This document shows positions 17,201-22,994 of a stretch of DNA of 35,633 nt, one piece after another. The notes beneath the pieces were generated by a model, which was given only the letters and a program-made list of their open reading frames with translations, made no database searches and was not told the DNA's origin. This DNA comes from Prevotella heparinolytica. Its GTDB lineage: Bacteria > Bacteroidota > Bacteroidia > Bacteroidales > Bacteroidaceae. The stretch is from contig NZ_SLXB01000031.1 in NCBI RefSeq assembly GCF_004342845.1, positions 1 to 35,633 on the forward strand, read 5' to 3'. Made by a program: the position numbers and the translations under genes. The stretch's first letter is position 1. Each line of letters opens with the position of its first letter.

Positions 17201-17479
17201 ATGAAAAAAATCGACTTCAGAAAAATCAAGGTGAGCGACATTGAGGGCAAGGAAACCACGATGGACATCGCAAAAGAAATGGGTAACACCATCTATAAGA
17301 ATACCCCCGACTTGGGAGAGCTTGAATTTGCCCAAGAAATCTATAAGAGAGGTGAGGTAGAGGTGACGGAAGAGCGTGCCGCCATCGTGCGCAAGTACAT
17401 GGATGTGGGACAGTTTTTTGCCTACATAAAGAAAGCCGTGAATGATGAATTAAACAGGATATTAACCATTAAAGATTAA
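17201..17479 (+). CDS. Small phage protein of unknown function
   Basis: I do not recognise this 92-residue protein. The N-terminus is basic (MKKIDFRKIKVSDIEGKE), the remainder is helical and charged (VTEERAAIVRKYMDVGQFF), and the C-terminus is NRILTIKD. There is no membrane segment or cysteine. It lies between the tail fiber gene and the lysis cassette, with only 5 bases to the next gene. Small cytoplasmic fiber chaperones and lysis regulators occur at this place in other phages, but nothing in the sequence decides between such roles. Confidence 0.7.
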   Translation: MKKIDFRKIKVSDIEGKETTMDIAKEMGNTIYKNTPDLGELEFAQEIYKRGEVEVTEERAAIVRKYMDVGQFFAYIKKAVNDELNRILTIKD

Positions 17480-17484
17480 CAAAA

Positions 17485-17781
17485 ATGAAAAAGTTAACAG
17501 AAACAAGCCGCTCAACAGCGGTAACAGCCAGTGCCAAAAATGGAGAGTATGAATATGGGGTGAATTACAATTTTGCCGACGGTGGAATTGTCAACTTGCA
17601 ATGTAACGTTACCAAAGTTACAACCACAGAAGAAACGGGTGAGCAACGCTTGTACGTAGGCTCGATGTCCCTAAGTGGTGGCAACAAGTCAACGAGCTTT
17701 CCGGCAAACGAAGAGGTTGCCGCACATGCGGCTATGTTTGAAGCAATCATTGCCGAGGTAAAAGAAGAGATTGGAGCGTAA
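17485..17781 (+). CDS. Small phage protein of unknown function
   Basis: A 98-residue protein I cannot identify. It has alternating polar and aromatic residues consistent with beta strands (EYEYGVNYNFADGGIVNLQC, QRLYVGSMSLSGGNKS), then an acidic helix at the C-terminus (FEAIIAEVKEEIGA). It has one cysteine and no membrane segment. Its partner upstream ends 5 bases before, and a GC-rich hairpin follows 8 bases after its stop, so these two small genes end a sub-unit of the late operon before the lysis genes. Confidence 0.7.
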   Translation: MKKLTETSRSTAVTASAKNGEYEYGVNYNFADGGIVNLQCNVTKVTTTEETGEQRLYVGSMSLSGGNKSTSFPANEEVAAHAAMFEAIIAEVKEEIGA

Positions 17782-17789
17782 CGGTAACC

Positions 17790-17816
17790 GCCCGCCTTGC
17801 CGGTTGTGAGGCGGGC
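17790..17816 (+). promoter_or_regulatory. GC hairpin in the leader of the lysis cassette
   Basis: The arms GCCCGCCT (17790-17797) and AGGCGGGC (17809-17816) pair perfectly around an 11-base loop. An A-run (GAAAAAAAG) follows instead of a T-run, and then the start codon context ATGATTATGGAAA. Without a T-tract it is not a typical + strand terminator. It may shape access to the lysis gene start or stabilise the transcript. A similar arrangement occurs at 20436-20454 on the other strand. Confidence 0.5.
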
Positions 17817-17828
17817 GAAAAAAAGAGA

Positions 17829-18332
17829 ATGATTATGGAAAAATACAAAGAGTTCCTTGTGCTTTTGTCGGCGGCTGTAGCGGCATATTTCGACACTACG
17901 ATTACATTCCTTTATGCCTTGCTGATAGGCTTTGCGTTCAACATCTTTGCCGGGCTTCGGGCTGATGAAGTTAAGTTCGTGATGACACGATTTCCGTCCT
18001 TTGGATTCATTAATTACAAGGGCCAGAAGTTGGTTGATTCATTGAAAGAGCTTTGCTTGATAACGTTTATCACTTATATGCTTAAGGCGATAATCGACCT
18101 TATGAATTTTGAGGAGAAGAGTGCATACGTGGTGCAGGTGTTGATTGCCATTGCCATCTATTACTATGTCAAGAACGGGCTTAGGAATCTTTCCAAGGCC
18201 TATCCCAAGGTAAGATGGATAAAGATGCTATATTATCTCGTGTCGTTCAAGTTCCGGGAGATGATGCCCGGTATTGTAAATGATGCAATAAAAAAAGAAG
18301 AGGAAGAAAGCGGAAAGGAGGGTAAGGAATGA
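17829..18332 (+). CDS. Holin candidate (multi-pass membrane protein)
   Basis: The 167-residue product has two or three hydrophobic stretches near the N-terminus (residues 9-45: FLVLLSAAVAAYF, TFLYALLIGFAFNIFAGL) and two more around residues 78-97 and 105-122 (LCLITFITYMLKAIIDLM, VVQVLIAIAIYYYV). A charged tail closes it (DAIKKEEEESGKEGKE). Adjacency and coupling (ATGA overlap at 18329) to an endolysin gene make a holin role likely: it would open the inner membrane to release the lysin. The start may be the ATG at 17829 or the one two codons on (17835). Charged C-terminal tails are common in holins. No holin family is recognised by motif. Confidence 0.65.
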   Translation: MIMEKYKEFLVLLSAAVAAYFDTTITFLYALLIGFAFNIFAGLRADEVKFVMTRFPSFGFINYKGQKLVDSLKELCLITFITYMLKAIIDLMNFEEKSAYVVQVLIAIAIYYYVKNGLRNLSKAYPKVRWIKMLYYLVSFKFREMMPGIVNDAIKKEEEESGKEGKE

Positions 18333-18844
18333 AGCCGAATGAATTTGTAAGATGGATATATCCGCAAGCCAAGAAGATGGGGGAGATTGACCCCGTCTTT
18401 GTTACCGCCCAAGCTGCTCTTGAAAGCGGTTGGGGAAAGTCTGCCATTGGGAATAACTTGTTTGGTATTACCAAGGGAAGTAGCTGGAAAGGAGCGGTAC
18501 AACTGGTAACTACGACCGAATACTTCTCGCGCTCAGATGTGGCATTTAGAGCTCCTGAAAAGGTTATTCAGGTTGTTAAGCTATCGGAGTATCGATATAA
18601 GTACACCGTCAAGCGCTTGTTCCGTGACTACGACAGCGTAGCCGACTGCTTGGCAGACCACTTTATGCTGCTCCAACGCCCGCAGCTTGCTGACGCTTGG
18701 CCGTACCGGAAGAACCCGGAGCTATATGTTCGCAAACTGGTAGACAACGTAGGCGGTAAGTATGCCACCGCACCGGATTATGCGGAGGTAATGGATAAAA
18801 TGTTTAAGGTGGTCAGGCGAATTGTTAAAGAGGAGGGGTTATGA
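18329..18844 (+). CDS. Endolysin, glucosaminidase family
   Basis: This 171-residue protein matches the glucosaminidase (FlgJ-like) family, which cleaves the glycan strands of peptidoglycan. The characteristic segment is at residues 26-47: TAQAALESGWGKSAIGNNLF, with Glu32 as the likely catalytic residue, followed by GITKG. Later family features include VAFRAPEKVIQVVKLSEYRY and a C-terminal run around YATAPDYAEVMDKMFKV. There is no signal peptide, so release would depend on the holin encoded just upstream. Start and stop codons overlap both neighbours as ATGA (18329 and 18841), so the three lysis genes are translated as a coupled unit. Confidence 0.9.
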   Translation: MKPNEFVRWIYPQAKKMGEIDPVFVTAQAALESGWGKSAIGNNLFGITKGSSWKGAVQLVTTTEYFSRSDVAFRAPEKVIQVVKLSEYRYKYTVKRLFRDYDSVADCLADHFMLLQRPQLADAWPYRKNPELYVRKLVDNVGGKYATAPDYAEVMDKMFKVVRRIVKEEGL

Positions 18845-19266
18845 CACCGAACGAATATAAAGAAGCTAAACGCCTGATGGGCATAGGTTGTATTGCTCTT
18901 ATCCTTATGCTGTTGACGATACTGCTGCATGGATGTGCCCCTATCAAGTATGTACCTGTTGAGACCCTGAAAGTGGAATATCGTACCCGCGACAGCATCC
19001 GGCATGACAGCATATACAAGCATGACAGCGTCTATATCAAGGAAAAAGGAGACACCGTATATAAGTATATTAAGCAAGTGGAGAATCGGTATCTCTTTAT
19101 CAATAAGACGGACACCTTATTACAGACAGATAGTGTGCAAGTGCCCTATCCCGTCGAAAAGAAACTAACCAAATGGGAAAGTATTAAGCTTGATATGGGT
19201 GGATGGATGTTCGGGGCGTTGATTGTGCTTTTGCTATACATCCTATACAGACGATATATTAAGTAG
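18841..19266 (+). CDS. Putative unimolecular spanin (lipoprotein with C-terminal membrane segment)
   Basis: The 141-residue protein has a hydrophobic signal segment (IGCIALILMLLTILLHG, residues 15-31) ending in a lipobox-like LHGC with Cys32. A charged, beta-prone periplasmic span of about 85 residues follows, with repeated D-S-[IV]-Y units (RHDSIYKHDSVYIKEKGDT), then a C-terminal membrane segment (MFGALIVLLLYILYRRYIK). An outer-membrane lipid anchor plus an inner-membrane C-terminus is the plan of the u-spanin T1 gp11, which links and fuses the two membranes at the end of lysis. The residues after Cys32 (APIKY) lack the acidic lipoprotein export signal used by Bacteroidales for surface display, so an inward-facing lipoprotein is expected. 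Position downstream of and coupled to the endolysin supports this. The call is by topology, not homology. Confidence 0.65.
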   Translation: MTPNEYKEAKRLMGIGCIALILMLLTILLHGCAPIKYVPVETLKVEYRTRDSIRHDSIYKHDSVYIKEKGDTVYKYIKQVENRYLFINKTDTLLQTDSVQVPYPVEKKLTKWESIKLDMGGWMFGALIVLLLYILYRRYIK

Positions 19267-19286
19267 ATGATACTTTTTGTTCATGG

Positions 19287-19321
19287 TAAAGGCGGCCGTC
19301 CGGGATGGGTGTCCGCCTTTA
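19287..19321. terminator. Bidirectional terminator between convergent genes
   Basis: The arms TAAAGGCGG (19287-19295) and CCGCCTTTA (19313-19321) pair perfectly over 9 bp around a 17-base loop. It separates the end of the late + strand operon (stop 19264-19266) from the end of the - strand gene 19319-19732, whose stop lies inside the right arm. T-rich sequence on the left (TACTTTTTG at 19271-19279) becomes the A-rich tail for - strand transcripts, so efficiency in that direction may be modest. Confidence 0.7.
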
Positions 19322-19732
19322 ATGTTGGTTGCGCAAAAATGTTGCATTACGTATCTCTGTACGCCAATTTTTTGCAGACCCTCCCGAATCGTACTCTCCG
19401 GAGATGAAAACAATGTCTTCTCCTAATTTGGCCCCAGAATTCCTTCCGCGAGCATAAGCAACAGTACGCCCAAAAAGTTTGACGGGAGCACATGCCCCAT
19501 ATCCGGTAAAATCCTTCACGATCAAATCGCATTCTTCGTATGGGGATTCCCCGGTAGTTCCAAAGCAAGACAACATCAATTCACGCACGTAGTCTATGAT
19601 TGTATCATCAAACCACCATGCGCCATCCTCCCATTTCCCCCTAAGATTACGGGAGCGTGTTACAAACTCTTCATTGTATGGTGTTTCAACCTTAATTTTG
19701 TCTTCTATAATAGAAAGTCTGATTTTATTCAT
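19319..19732 (-). CDS. HARP-like small domain protein, accessory
   Basis: A 137-residue protein. The N-terminal half (residues about 14-50) has the pattern of a HARP-like unit: polar strand, then an Arg/Lys helix, then a W-rich strand (VTRSRNLRGKWEDGAWWFDD) and a helix (IIDYVRELMLSCFG). The SNF2 helicase at 26601-28274 begins with a similar unit (VDRIKTIEGKRYHADRKVWS). The C-terminal half (YGACAPVKLFGRTVAYARGR) is unfamiliar. HARP domains bind DNA forks in helicases; here the unit stands alone. It is the last gene of a four-gene - strand unit and ends inside the terminator at 19287-19321. Confidence 0.7.
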   Translation of the reverse strand: MNKIRLSIIEDKIKVETPYNEEFVTRSRNLRGKWEDGAWWFDDTIIDYVRELMLSCFGTTGESPYEECDLIVKDFTGYGACAPVKLFGRTVAYARGRNSGAKLGEDIVFISGEYDSGGSAKNWRTEIRNATFLRNQH

Positions 19733-19741
19733 AATTTAATA

Positions 19742-19978
19742 TTATTTTTTATTGAACCATTTTACTTTTTTATGAGAGTACTGCAACTTACAATCCTCTT
19801 TTTCAAGAATAAATGCCGCAATCCAGTATGAAGAGGTTTTCTGCACTTCGTCGTCTCTTCCAAATACCATCGATTTGGGTATGATGGCGCTCGAACCATC
19901 AAAGGCTGTGGCCTTATAAGCTTTCGGCGAAATGCTTTTCAAATCCGCCAATCTTACTGAATAAGCTTTGGTTATCAT
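19742..19978 (-). CDS. Small conserved-looking phage protein, unknown function
   Basis: A 78-residue protein of unknown function. It has a beta-rich centre (KATAFDGSSAIIPKSMVFGR), a W-containing strand (KTSSYWIAAFILEKEDCKLQ) and a very basic end (YSHKKVKWFNKK). It looks like a small, compact nucleic-acid-binding type of protein, but that is only an impression. It lies 9 bases upstream of the HARP-like gene in the same direction, so both are probably on one transcript. Confidence 0.65.
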   Translation of the reverse strand: MITKAYSVRLADLKSISPKAYKATAFDGSSAIIPKSMVFGRDDEVQKTSSYWIAAFILEKEDCKLQYSHKKVKWFNKK

Positions 19979-20021
19979 AAGGGTTGCCCGTCATGCCGGT
20001 AGCACAGCGTTATATGTTTTT

Positions 20022-20426
20022 CTATTCGACAATTCTATATAAAACCACCCTGTCAACATCTGAACAAGTAAACATTTTATTGCCTAATTCTTGATGCAGA
20101 TTTATGTTTGTACACCTGCCTTCATTTGCTAAAATGGTCAAGCAGTTTTCTTTGTCTGATATCTGTTTATCAGACATATAGCTTGCCCAGTATTCTTGCC
20201 GGGTTTTAAATCCATCAAACCCTGTTCCTCCGGCTAAATCCCACAAGGAAACCAGTTCGCCTACGGTGAAATCATCCACAACGTCTTGGCCGGCATAGCC
20301 AAAGTATATCGTTTGTATTCTCTTCCCGATAATATCTGGGAAATCGGATATTGACAACTCTCTAAGTTCGCCATTTCTTGCGGCAAGTCTCATATCGTTC
20401 AAAAAGTTTTCTGTTTCCATAATCAT
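20022..20426 (-). CDS. Unknown acidic accessory protein
   Basis: A 134-residue acidic protein (METENFLNDMRLAARNGELR at the start, LHQELGNKMFTCSDVDRVVL near the end) with aromatic residues in the middle (FGYAGQDVVDDFTVGELVSL). There are no membrane segments, and its two cysteines do not form a pair motif. I do not recognise a family. Small acidic proteins near an accessory regulator are frequent among inhibitors of host defence or host enzymes, but there is no direct evidence here. Start choice: ATG 20426 or the in-frame ATG at 20420, in the context ATGATTATGG also found at the holin start. Confidence 0.65.
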   Translation of the reverse strand: MIMETENFLNDMRLAARNGELRELSISDFPDIIGKRIQTIYFGYAGQDVVDDFTVGELVSLWDLAGGTGFDGFKTRQEYWASYMSDKQISDKENCLTILANEGRCTNINLHQELGNKMFTCSDVDRVVLYRIVE

Positions 20427-20435
20427 ATTTTTTGT

Positions 20436-20454
20436 GGGCGACGGTTAGTCGCCC
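20436..20454 (-). promoter_or_regulatory. GC hairpin before the acidic accessory gene
   Basis: GGGCGAC (20436-20442) and GTCGCCC (20448-20454) pair perfectly over 7 bp around a 5-base loop. On the - strand ACAAAAAATATG follows, so there is no T-tract in the direction of the gene. The same design (GC hairpin, A-run, ATGATTATGGAAA) occurs at 17790-17841 on the + strand. Confidence 0.5.
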
Positions 20455-20463
20455 GTTACCTTG

Positions 20464-20688
20464 TCACTCACCCATACACTCTTTAACGGCATATTGATCT
20501 TTGAGTAAGCACTGAACAGAATGCCCACCTATACTAATGAAGTAGTCGACTATCGCGTTCCACCTTCTTCTGAAGCATCCACTTCCTTTCACATTAGCGA
20601 TGAAGCTGTCAACTGTTGCGTAGCAAATATTTGCGCCGCTGTACTTGCAAATCTCTTCGCCCGTGTACTTATTGATGATTGTAATCAT
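20464..20688 (-). CDS. Unknown small protein, first gene of the accessory unit
   Basis: A 74-residue protein beginning MITIINKYTGEEICKYSG, with a basic middle (GSGCFRRRWNAIVDYFISIG) and a cysteine-containing end (QCLLKDQYAVKECMGE). It has five cysteines, but I see no standard zinc pattern. It is the first gene downstream of the - strand promoter candidate at 20728-20735 and of the operator cluster, so it should be the most tightly regulated of the four. Function unknown. Confidence 0.6.
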   Translation of the reverse strand: MITIINKYTGEEICKYSGANICYATVDSFIANVKGSGCFRRRWNAIVDYFISIGGHSVQCLLKDQYAVKECMGE

Positions 20689-20727
20689 AATTTATGGTAT
20701 TTATTATTGTTTTTCTTTTGTTTGATG

Positions 20728-20735
20728 CAAATATA
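20728..20735 (-). promoter_or_regulatory. Promoter candidate, -7 element TATATTTG (- strand)
   Basis: On the - strand, 20735 to 20728 reads TATATTTG, which fits the Bacteroides -7 consensus TAnnTTTG. It lies 40 bases upstream of the ATG at 20688. No clear TTTG -33 element is seen at the right spacing. The palindromic site at 20762-20787 lies just upstream, in a position to control it. Confidence 0.45.
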
Positions 20736-20761
20736 TAGCTTTTTTGCTAAACTAAAAACTA

Positions 20762-20787
20762 TAAATATAGTATTTGCGCTATATTTA
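20762..20787. promoter_or_regulatory. Operator-like inverted repeat O1
   Basis: The arms TAAATATAG (20762-20770) and CTATATTTA (20779-20787) are a perfect 9-bp inverted repeat with an 8-bp spacer. The size and symmetry fit a dimeric HTH repressor, for which the protein encoded at 20923 is the natural candidate. The right arm recurs at 20811-20819 and at 20882-20890. Confidence 0.65.
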
Positions 20788-20793
20788 AAACTT

Positions 20794-20819
20794 ATTATAT
20801 AGTGAGCGTGCTATATTTA
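20794..20819. promoter_or_regulatory. Operator-like inverted repeat O2
   Basis: The right arm is CTATATTTA (20811-20819). The left arm (20794-20802) keeps ATATAG at its inner end, again with an 8-bp spacer. Its centre is 32 bp from that of O1, about three helical turns, which would allow cooperative binding. Confidence 0.5.
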
Positions 20820-20881
20820 CATTTATTAAAACGACATATAGTCTTTAGGTATAATTTATCCTATTTTATTTCGTACAAATA

Positions 20882-20890
20882 CTATATTTA
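20882..20890 (+). promoter_or_regulatory. Operator half-site next to the regulator promoter
   Basis: CTATATTTA occurs a third time in direct orientation, ending 2 bases before the TATCTTTG element at 20893-20900. Binding here would block transcription of the regulator gene. The opposite arm is not conserved. Confidence 0.4.
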
Positions 20891-20892
20891 TA

Positions 20893-20900
20893 TATCTTTG
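20893..20900 (+). promoter_or_regulatory. Promoter candidate, -7 element TATCTTTG
   Basis: TATCTTTG matches the Bacteroides TAnnTTTG consensus and lies 22 bases before the ATG of the HTH gene at 20923, so transcription would start only about a dozen bases before the gene. The -33 region shows only a weak TTTCG (20869-20873). Confidence 0.55.
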
Positions 20901-20922
20901 TGGCAAAAAACAAACGTTTCTT

Positions 20923-21168
20923 ATGGCAAAAACAGAATTAAGAATTAAAGAACTCTGCAAAGAGCGAGGTATTACGCAGGCACAGCTTGCGGAAAGATTG
21001 GGAATACAGGCTGTATCGTTTTCACAGGCCGTATCAAGGAATAAGTTTAGCATTGACCGTCTGGCGGATATAGCCGACGCTCTCGAAGTAGAAATACCGG
21101 ACTTGTTTCAGGTTCCCGACTCTATTGTTTGTCCCAATTGTGGCAAAAGGTTTAAGATGGTAGATTAA
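20923..21168 (+). CDS. XRE/Cro-type HTH regulator with half zinc ribbon
   Basis: The 81-residue protein has a clear Cro/C1-type helix-turn-helix at residues about 6-60: LRIKELCKERGITQAQLAER, then LGIQAVSFSQAVSRNKFSID and LADIADALEVEIPDLF. The end carries CPNCGKRFK (one CxxC), like half of a zinc ribbon. Two chains together could complete one metal site. It is transcribed divergently from four small - strand genes, across a region with repeated palindromes, so it probably represses or switches that unit and itself. It is followed at once by the strong hairpin at 21171-21206. Confidence 0.88.
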   Translation: MAKTELRIKELCKERGITQAQLAERLGIQAVSFSQAVSRNKFSIDRLADIADALEVEIPDLFQVPDSIVCPNCGKRFKMVD

Positions 21169-21170
21169 GA

Positions 21171-21206
21171 TAAAGGAGTATATAGGCTATTCTATATACT
21201 CCTTTA
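21171..21206. terminator. Bidirectional terminator, 15-bp perfect stem
   Basis: TAAAGGAGTATATAG (21171-21185) and CTATATACTCCTTTA (21192-21206) pair without a mismatch around a 6-base loop. It lies between the + strand HTH gene (stop 21166-21168) and the convergent VRR-NUC gene, whose stop codon (21187-21189) lies in the loop. It ends the long early operon coming from 34227. Confidence 0.8.
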
Positions 21207-21660
21207 CTTCTCTCAACGCTTGCTCAACACTTCGCACTACAACATACTTGCTACCGCATTTCTCCGCTTGAAATTGGAACTCTTTCTGTTCTTCGGATTG
21301 TCTGCCTGTCTTTGTCTTAAATTCGATGCATAGCGAAGCGAACCCTTTTTTCGGCACAAGCAGAATGACATCTGAAACTCCTGCCGTCACTCCTTGGCGT
21401 TTCATATTGACGGCCTCTATTTTGTTCCGGCTGCCGCCATTCGGTATAGCGAAAAGCAGCTTTCTGGGGAGTTTCGGGAATACGGTGAAAACCTTATTAA
21501 AAAACTCGCTTTGCATATCAGATTCTTCATGCTTGATTATCCGCTTTTTTCGTGATGGATTTTTCATCTCGGCGTAGCAGTTATAGCACATGAATCCGGC
21601 ATCTGTTCTAATGACAGATACCGTTTCACGTCCGCAGGTTATACATGTCTCTTTATTCAT
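21187..21660 (-). CDS. VRR-NUC domain nuclease with N-terminal zinc finger
   Basis: The 157-residue protein has an N-terminal CxxC pair set (Cys6, Cys9, Cys25, Cys28) that can form a treble-clef-like zinc site. A VRR-NUC (PD-(D/E)XK superfamily) domain follows over residues about 49-145. Its marks are FAIPNGGSRN, MKRQGVTAGVSDVILLVPKK (Asp in GVSDV) and LCIEFKTKTGRQSEEQKEFQ (the E-x-K pair). Stand-alone VRR-NUC proteins in phages are thought to cut branched or Holliday-type DNA during replication and recombination. It is the last gene of the early operon, 11 bases after the Dam gene. Confidence 0.9.
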   Translation of the reverse strand: MNKETCITCGRETVSVIRTDAGFMCYNCYAEMKNPSRKKRIIKHEESDMQSEFFNKVFTVFPKLPRKLLFAIPNGGSRNKIEAVNMKRQGVTAGVSDVILLVPKKGFASLCIEFKTKTGRQSEEQKEFQFQAEKCGSKYVVVRSVEQALREVKEYIE

Positions 21661-21671
21661 CTTTCATTCGT

Positions 21672-22160
21672 TCAGTTTATTCGTACATACTTACCTGCTA
21701 TATTGCAATCTCTTAATATTTCCGCATTGTTTTCACCGAAAGCAATTAATACACTTCCGCAACCGGGACTGTCCCCTTGAATACCATCTGGACGGTAGAA
21801 CTTGATTCTATTTCGCAAGAATTTCATAGCCGTGGCTCTCTCAAATATAATATCCTGGAATATTTTGCTGTCGAAACGGTTAAACAACAAGGCAATACCA
21901 TTGTCATGTCTTGCCAGCCGTCTAACAAATTGTTCTATAAGCGGGCGGGAATAAGGCGGGTTTAACCAAACGCGCCCTATCCATTCCTTGGATAATCCGT
22001 TGTCATTTTTATTGTACATCCTTATAGCAGTTTTCCATAATGGTTTTACAGGGGCGCATGGGTCTGTGTCAAACACACCAAGCGCATTTATAATCTCTTT
22101 CGGGGTGTACCATTCATCCGTGATATTAGCCGATCTTTCAAATGCCGTATTCATACCCAT
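21672..22160 (-). CDS. Phage Dam-type DNA N6-adenine methyltransferase
   Basis: The 162-residue protein has the marks of the phage Dam family: DEWYTPKEI at residues 15-23, FDTDPCAP at 30-37, and the catalytic NPPY at 67-70 (VWLNPPYSRPLIEQFV). The family methylates adenine in DNA; phages use it to mask sites from host restriction or to mark their own DNA. Length is normal for the group. It follows the small gene at 22176-22373 by 15 bases, within the early operon. The target sequence cannot be deduced. Confidence 0.9.
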   Translation of the reverse strand: MGMNTAFERSANITDEWYTPKEIINALGVFDTDPCAPVKPLWKTAIRMYNKNDNGLSKEWIGRVWLNPPYSRPLIEQFVRRLARHDNGIALLFNRFDSKIFQDIIFERATAMKFLRNRIKFYRPDGIQGDSPGCGSVLIAFGENNAEILRDCNIAGKYVRIN

Positions 22161-22175
22161 CGCACTAATTTATAT

Positions 22176-22373
22176 TTAACTACCTATTCTTAATTTCTCT
22201 GCAATCATATTCTTTCTTTTAAGTTCTTTATTTTTCCTTATTTCCTCTTCACCCCATACCATTGCATCGTATAGTGTCCCCGCATATAAGTAGAACTCCT
22301 CGCTGTTTGAAAGAAAATCTACCCTGATTGCCGCTTGAAAGGCTTGGGTGTACAAATTCATATCTTTTTCCAT
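22176..22373 (-). CDS. Small helical protein, unknown function
   Basis: A 65-residue protein (MEKDMNLYTQAFQAAIRVDF at the start) with a charged helical second half (GEEEIRKNKELKRKNMIAEK). No motif is recognised. It lies 4 bases after the DUF4406-like gene and before the Dam gene, all in one direction, so it belongs to the same early transcript. An alternative start is the Met at residue 5. Confidence 0.6.
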   Translation of the reverse strand: MEKDMNLYTQAFQAAIRVDFLSNSEEFYLYAGTLYDAMVWGEEEIRKNKELKRKNMIAEKLRIGS

Positions 22374-22377
22374 ATTA

Positions 22378-22755
22378 TCAGTTTAAAAACATTGTTATTA
22401 TCGGTCGTACGCACCTCTCTTTCATCCTCCCTTTCAGGTAATACCTATATCTGTCAAGCAGAGCTTCAATACACCGTTCCATCAGGCGCGAGTATGGTTC
22501 TTCACTGTCGGGGCACACCTCGAAAGGGGTTACCACTTCGTAGCCTTGAAATGTTAGGCGCTCCTTCATTTTCAAGGCGTGCTCTTTCGTTTCTTCCAGT
22601 TCTCTTCCAGTTATGGGAAGACTGAGGTAGACCCTCTTTGGAAATGCTTCTCCATGTCTTGCCCTTTCTCTATCAGCTTTCATTTTCTCTTTGATGTGTT
22701 CAGGCAATGCCTCTTGCGTAACCTTGTCGAACGTAATGCATTTGATTCTATTCAT
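22378..22755 (-). CDS. DUF4406-like (nucleoside deoxyribosyltransferase-like) protein
   Basis: The 125-residue protein contains the DUF4406 pattern: VYLSLPITGRELEETKEHAL (residues about 47-66), GYEVVTPFEVCPDSEEPYSR, then MERCIEALLD. The fold relates to nucleoside 2-deoxyribosyltransferases, which act on nucleotides. The usual end of the family, a GW-x-x-S-x-G-[AC]-x-x-E segment, is replaced here by GRMKERCVRPI, so the tryptophan, serine and likely catalytic glutamate are missing. Either this copy is inactive or it has a changed role. It lies 3 bases downstream of the next upstream gene's end. Confidence 0.65.
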   Translation of the reverse strand: MNRIKCITFDKVTQEALPEHIKEKMKADRERARHGEAFPKRVYLSLPITGRELEETKEHALKMKERLTFQGYEVVTPFEVCPDSEEPYSRLMERCIEALLDRYRYYLKGRMKERCVRPIITMFLN

Positions 22756-22758
22756 AGT

Positions 22759-22971
22759 TTACTTATTCTTTTCTTGAATGGTGTGATTTACAGATAGGGT
22801 GAATGTGGTCGCACCACTGTGGGATATTCCGGAATGTTTTTTATAGTTTCCACGGATGAGACACAATGCTTCGTTGATCTCACTCTCGATGAAATGCCTT
22901 TCTTCTAACCATTCTTGCCGTGCCGGGTGGTCGGTGTCAACGTGAACTTTAATAGTAATAATTTTCTTCAT
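22759..22971 (-). CDS. Small unknown protein
   Basis: I start this at the ATG at 22971 (MKKIITIKVHVDTDHPARQE); the longer frame to 23028 would run into the PP-loop gene. The 70 residues begin with an alternating beta strand (IITIKVHVDTD), continue with an acidic helix (WLEERHFIESEINEALCLIR) and end in a second strand (TTFTLSVNHTIQEKNK). No family recognised. It starts 24 bases after the stop of the PP-loop gene. Confidence 0.65.
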   Translation of the reverse strand: MKKIITIKVHVDTDHPARQEWLEERHFIESEINEALCLIRGNYKKHSGISHSGATTFTLSVNHTIQEKNK

Positions 22972-22994
22972 TTCTGTATTGTTTTGAATTAAAC

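Noticed and set aside
20521..20802. + strand frame across the accessory control region
   Set aside because: It is antisense to the small gene at 20464-20688 and runs into an AT-rich promoter zone; composition is not protein-like.
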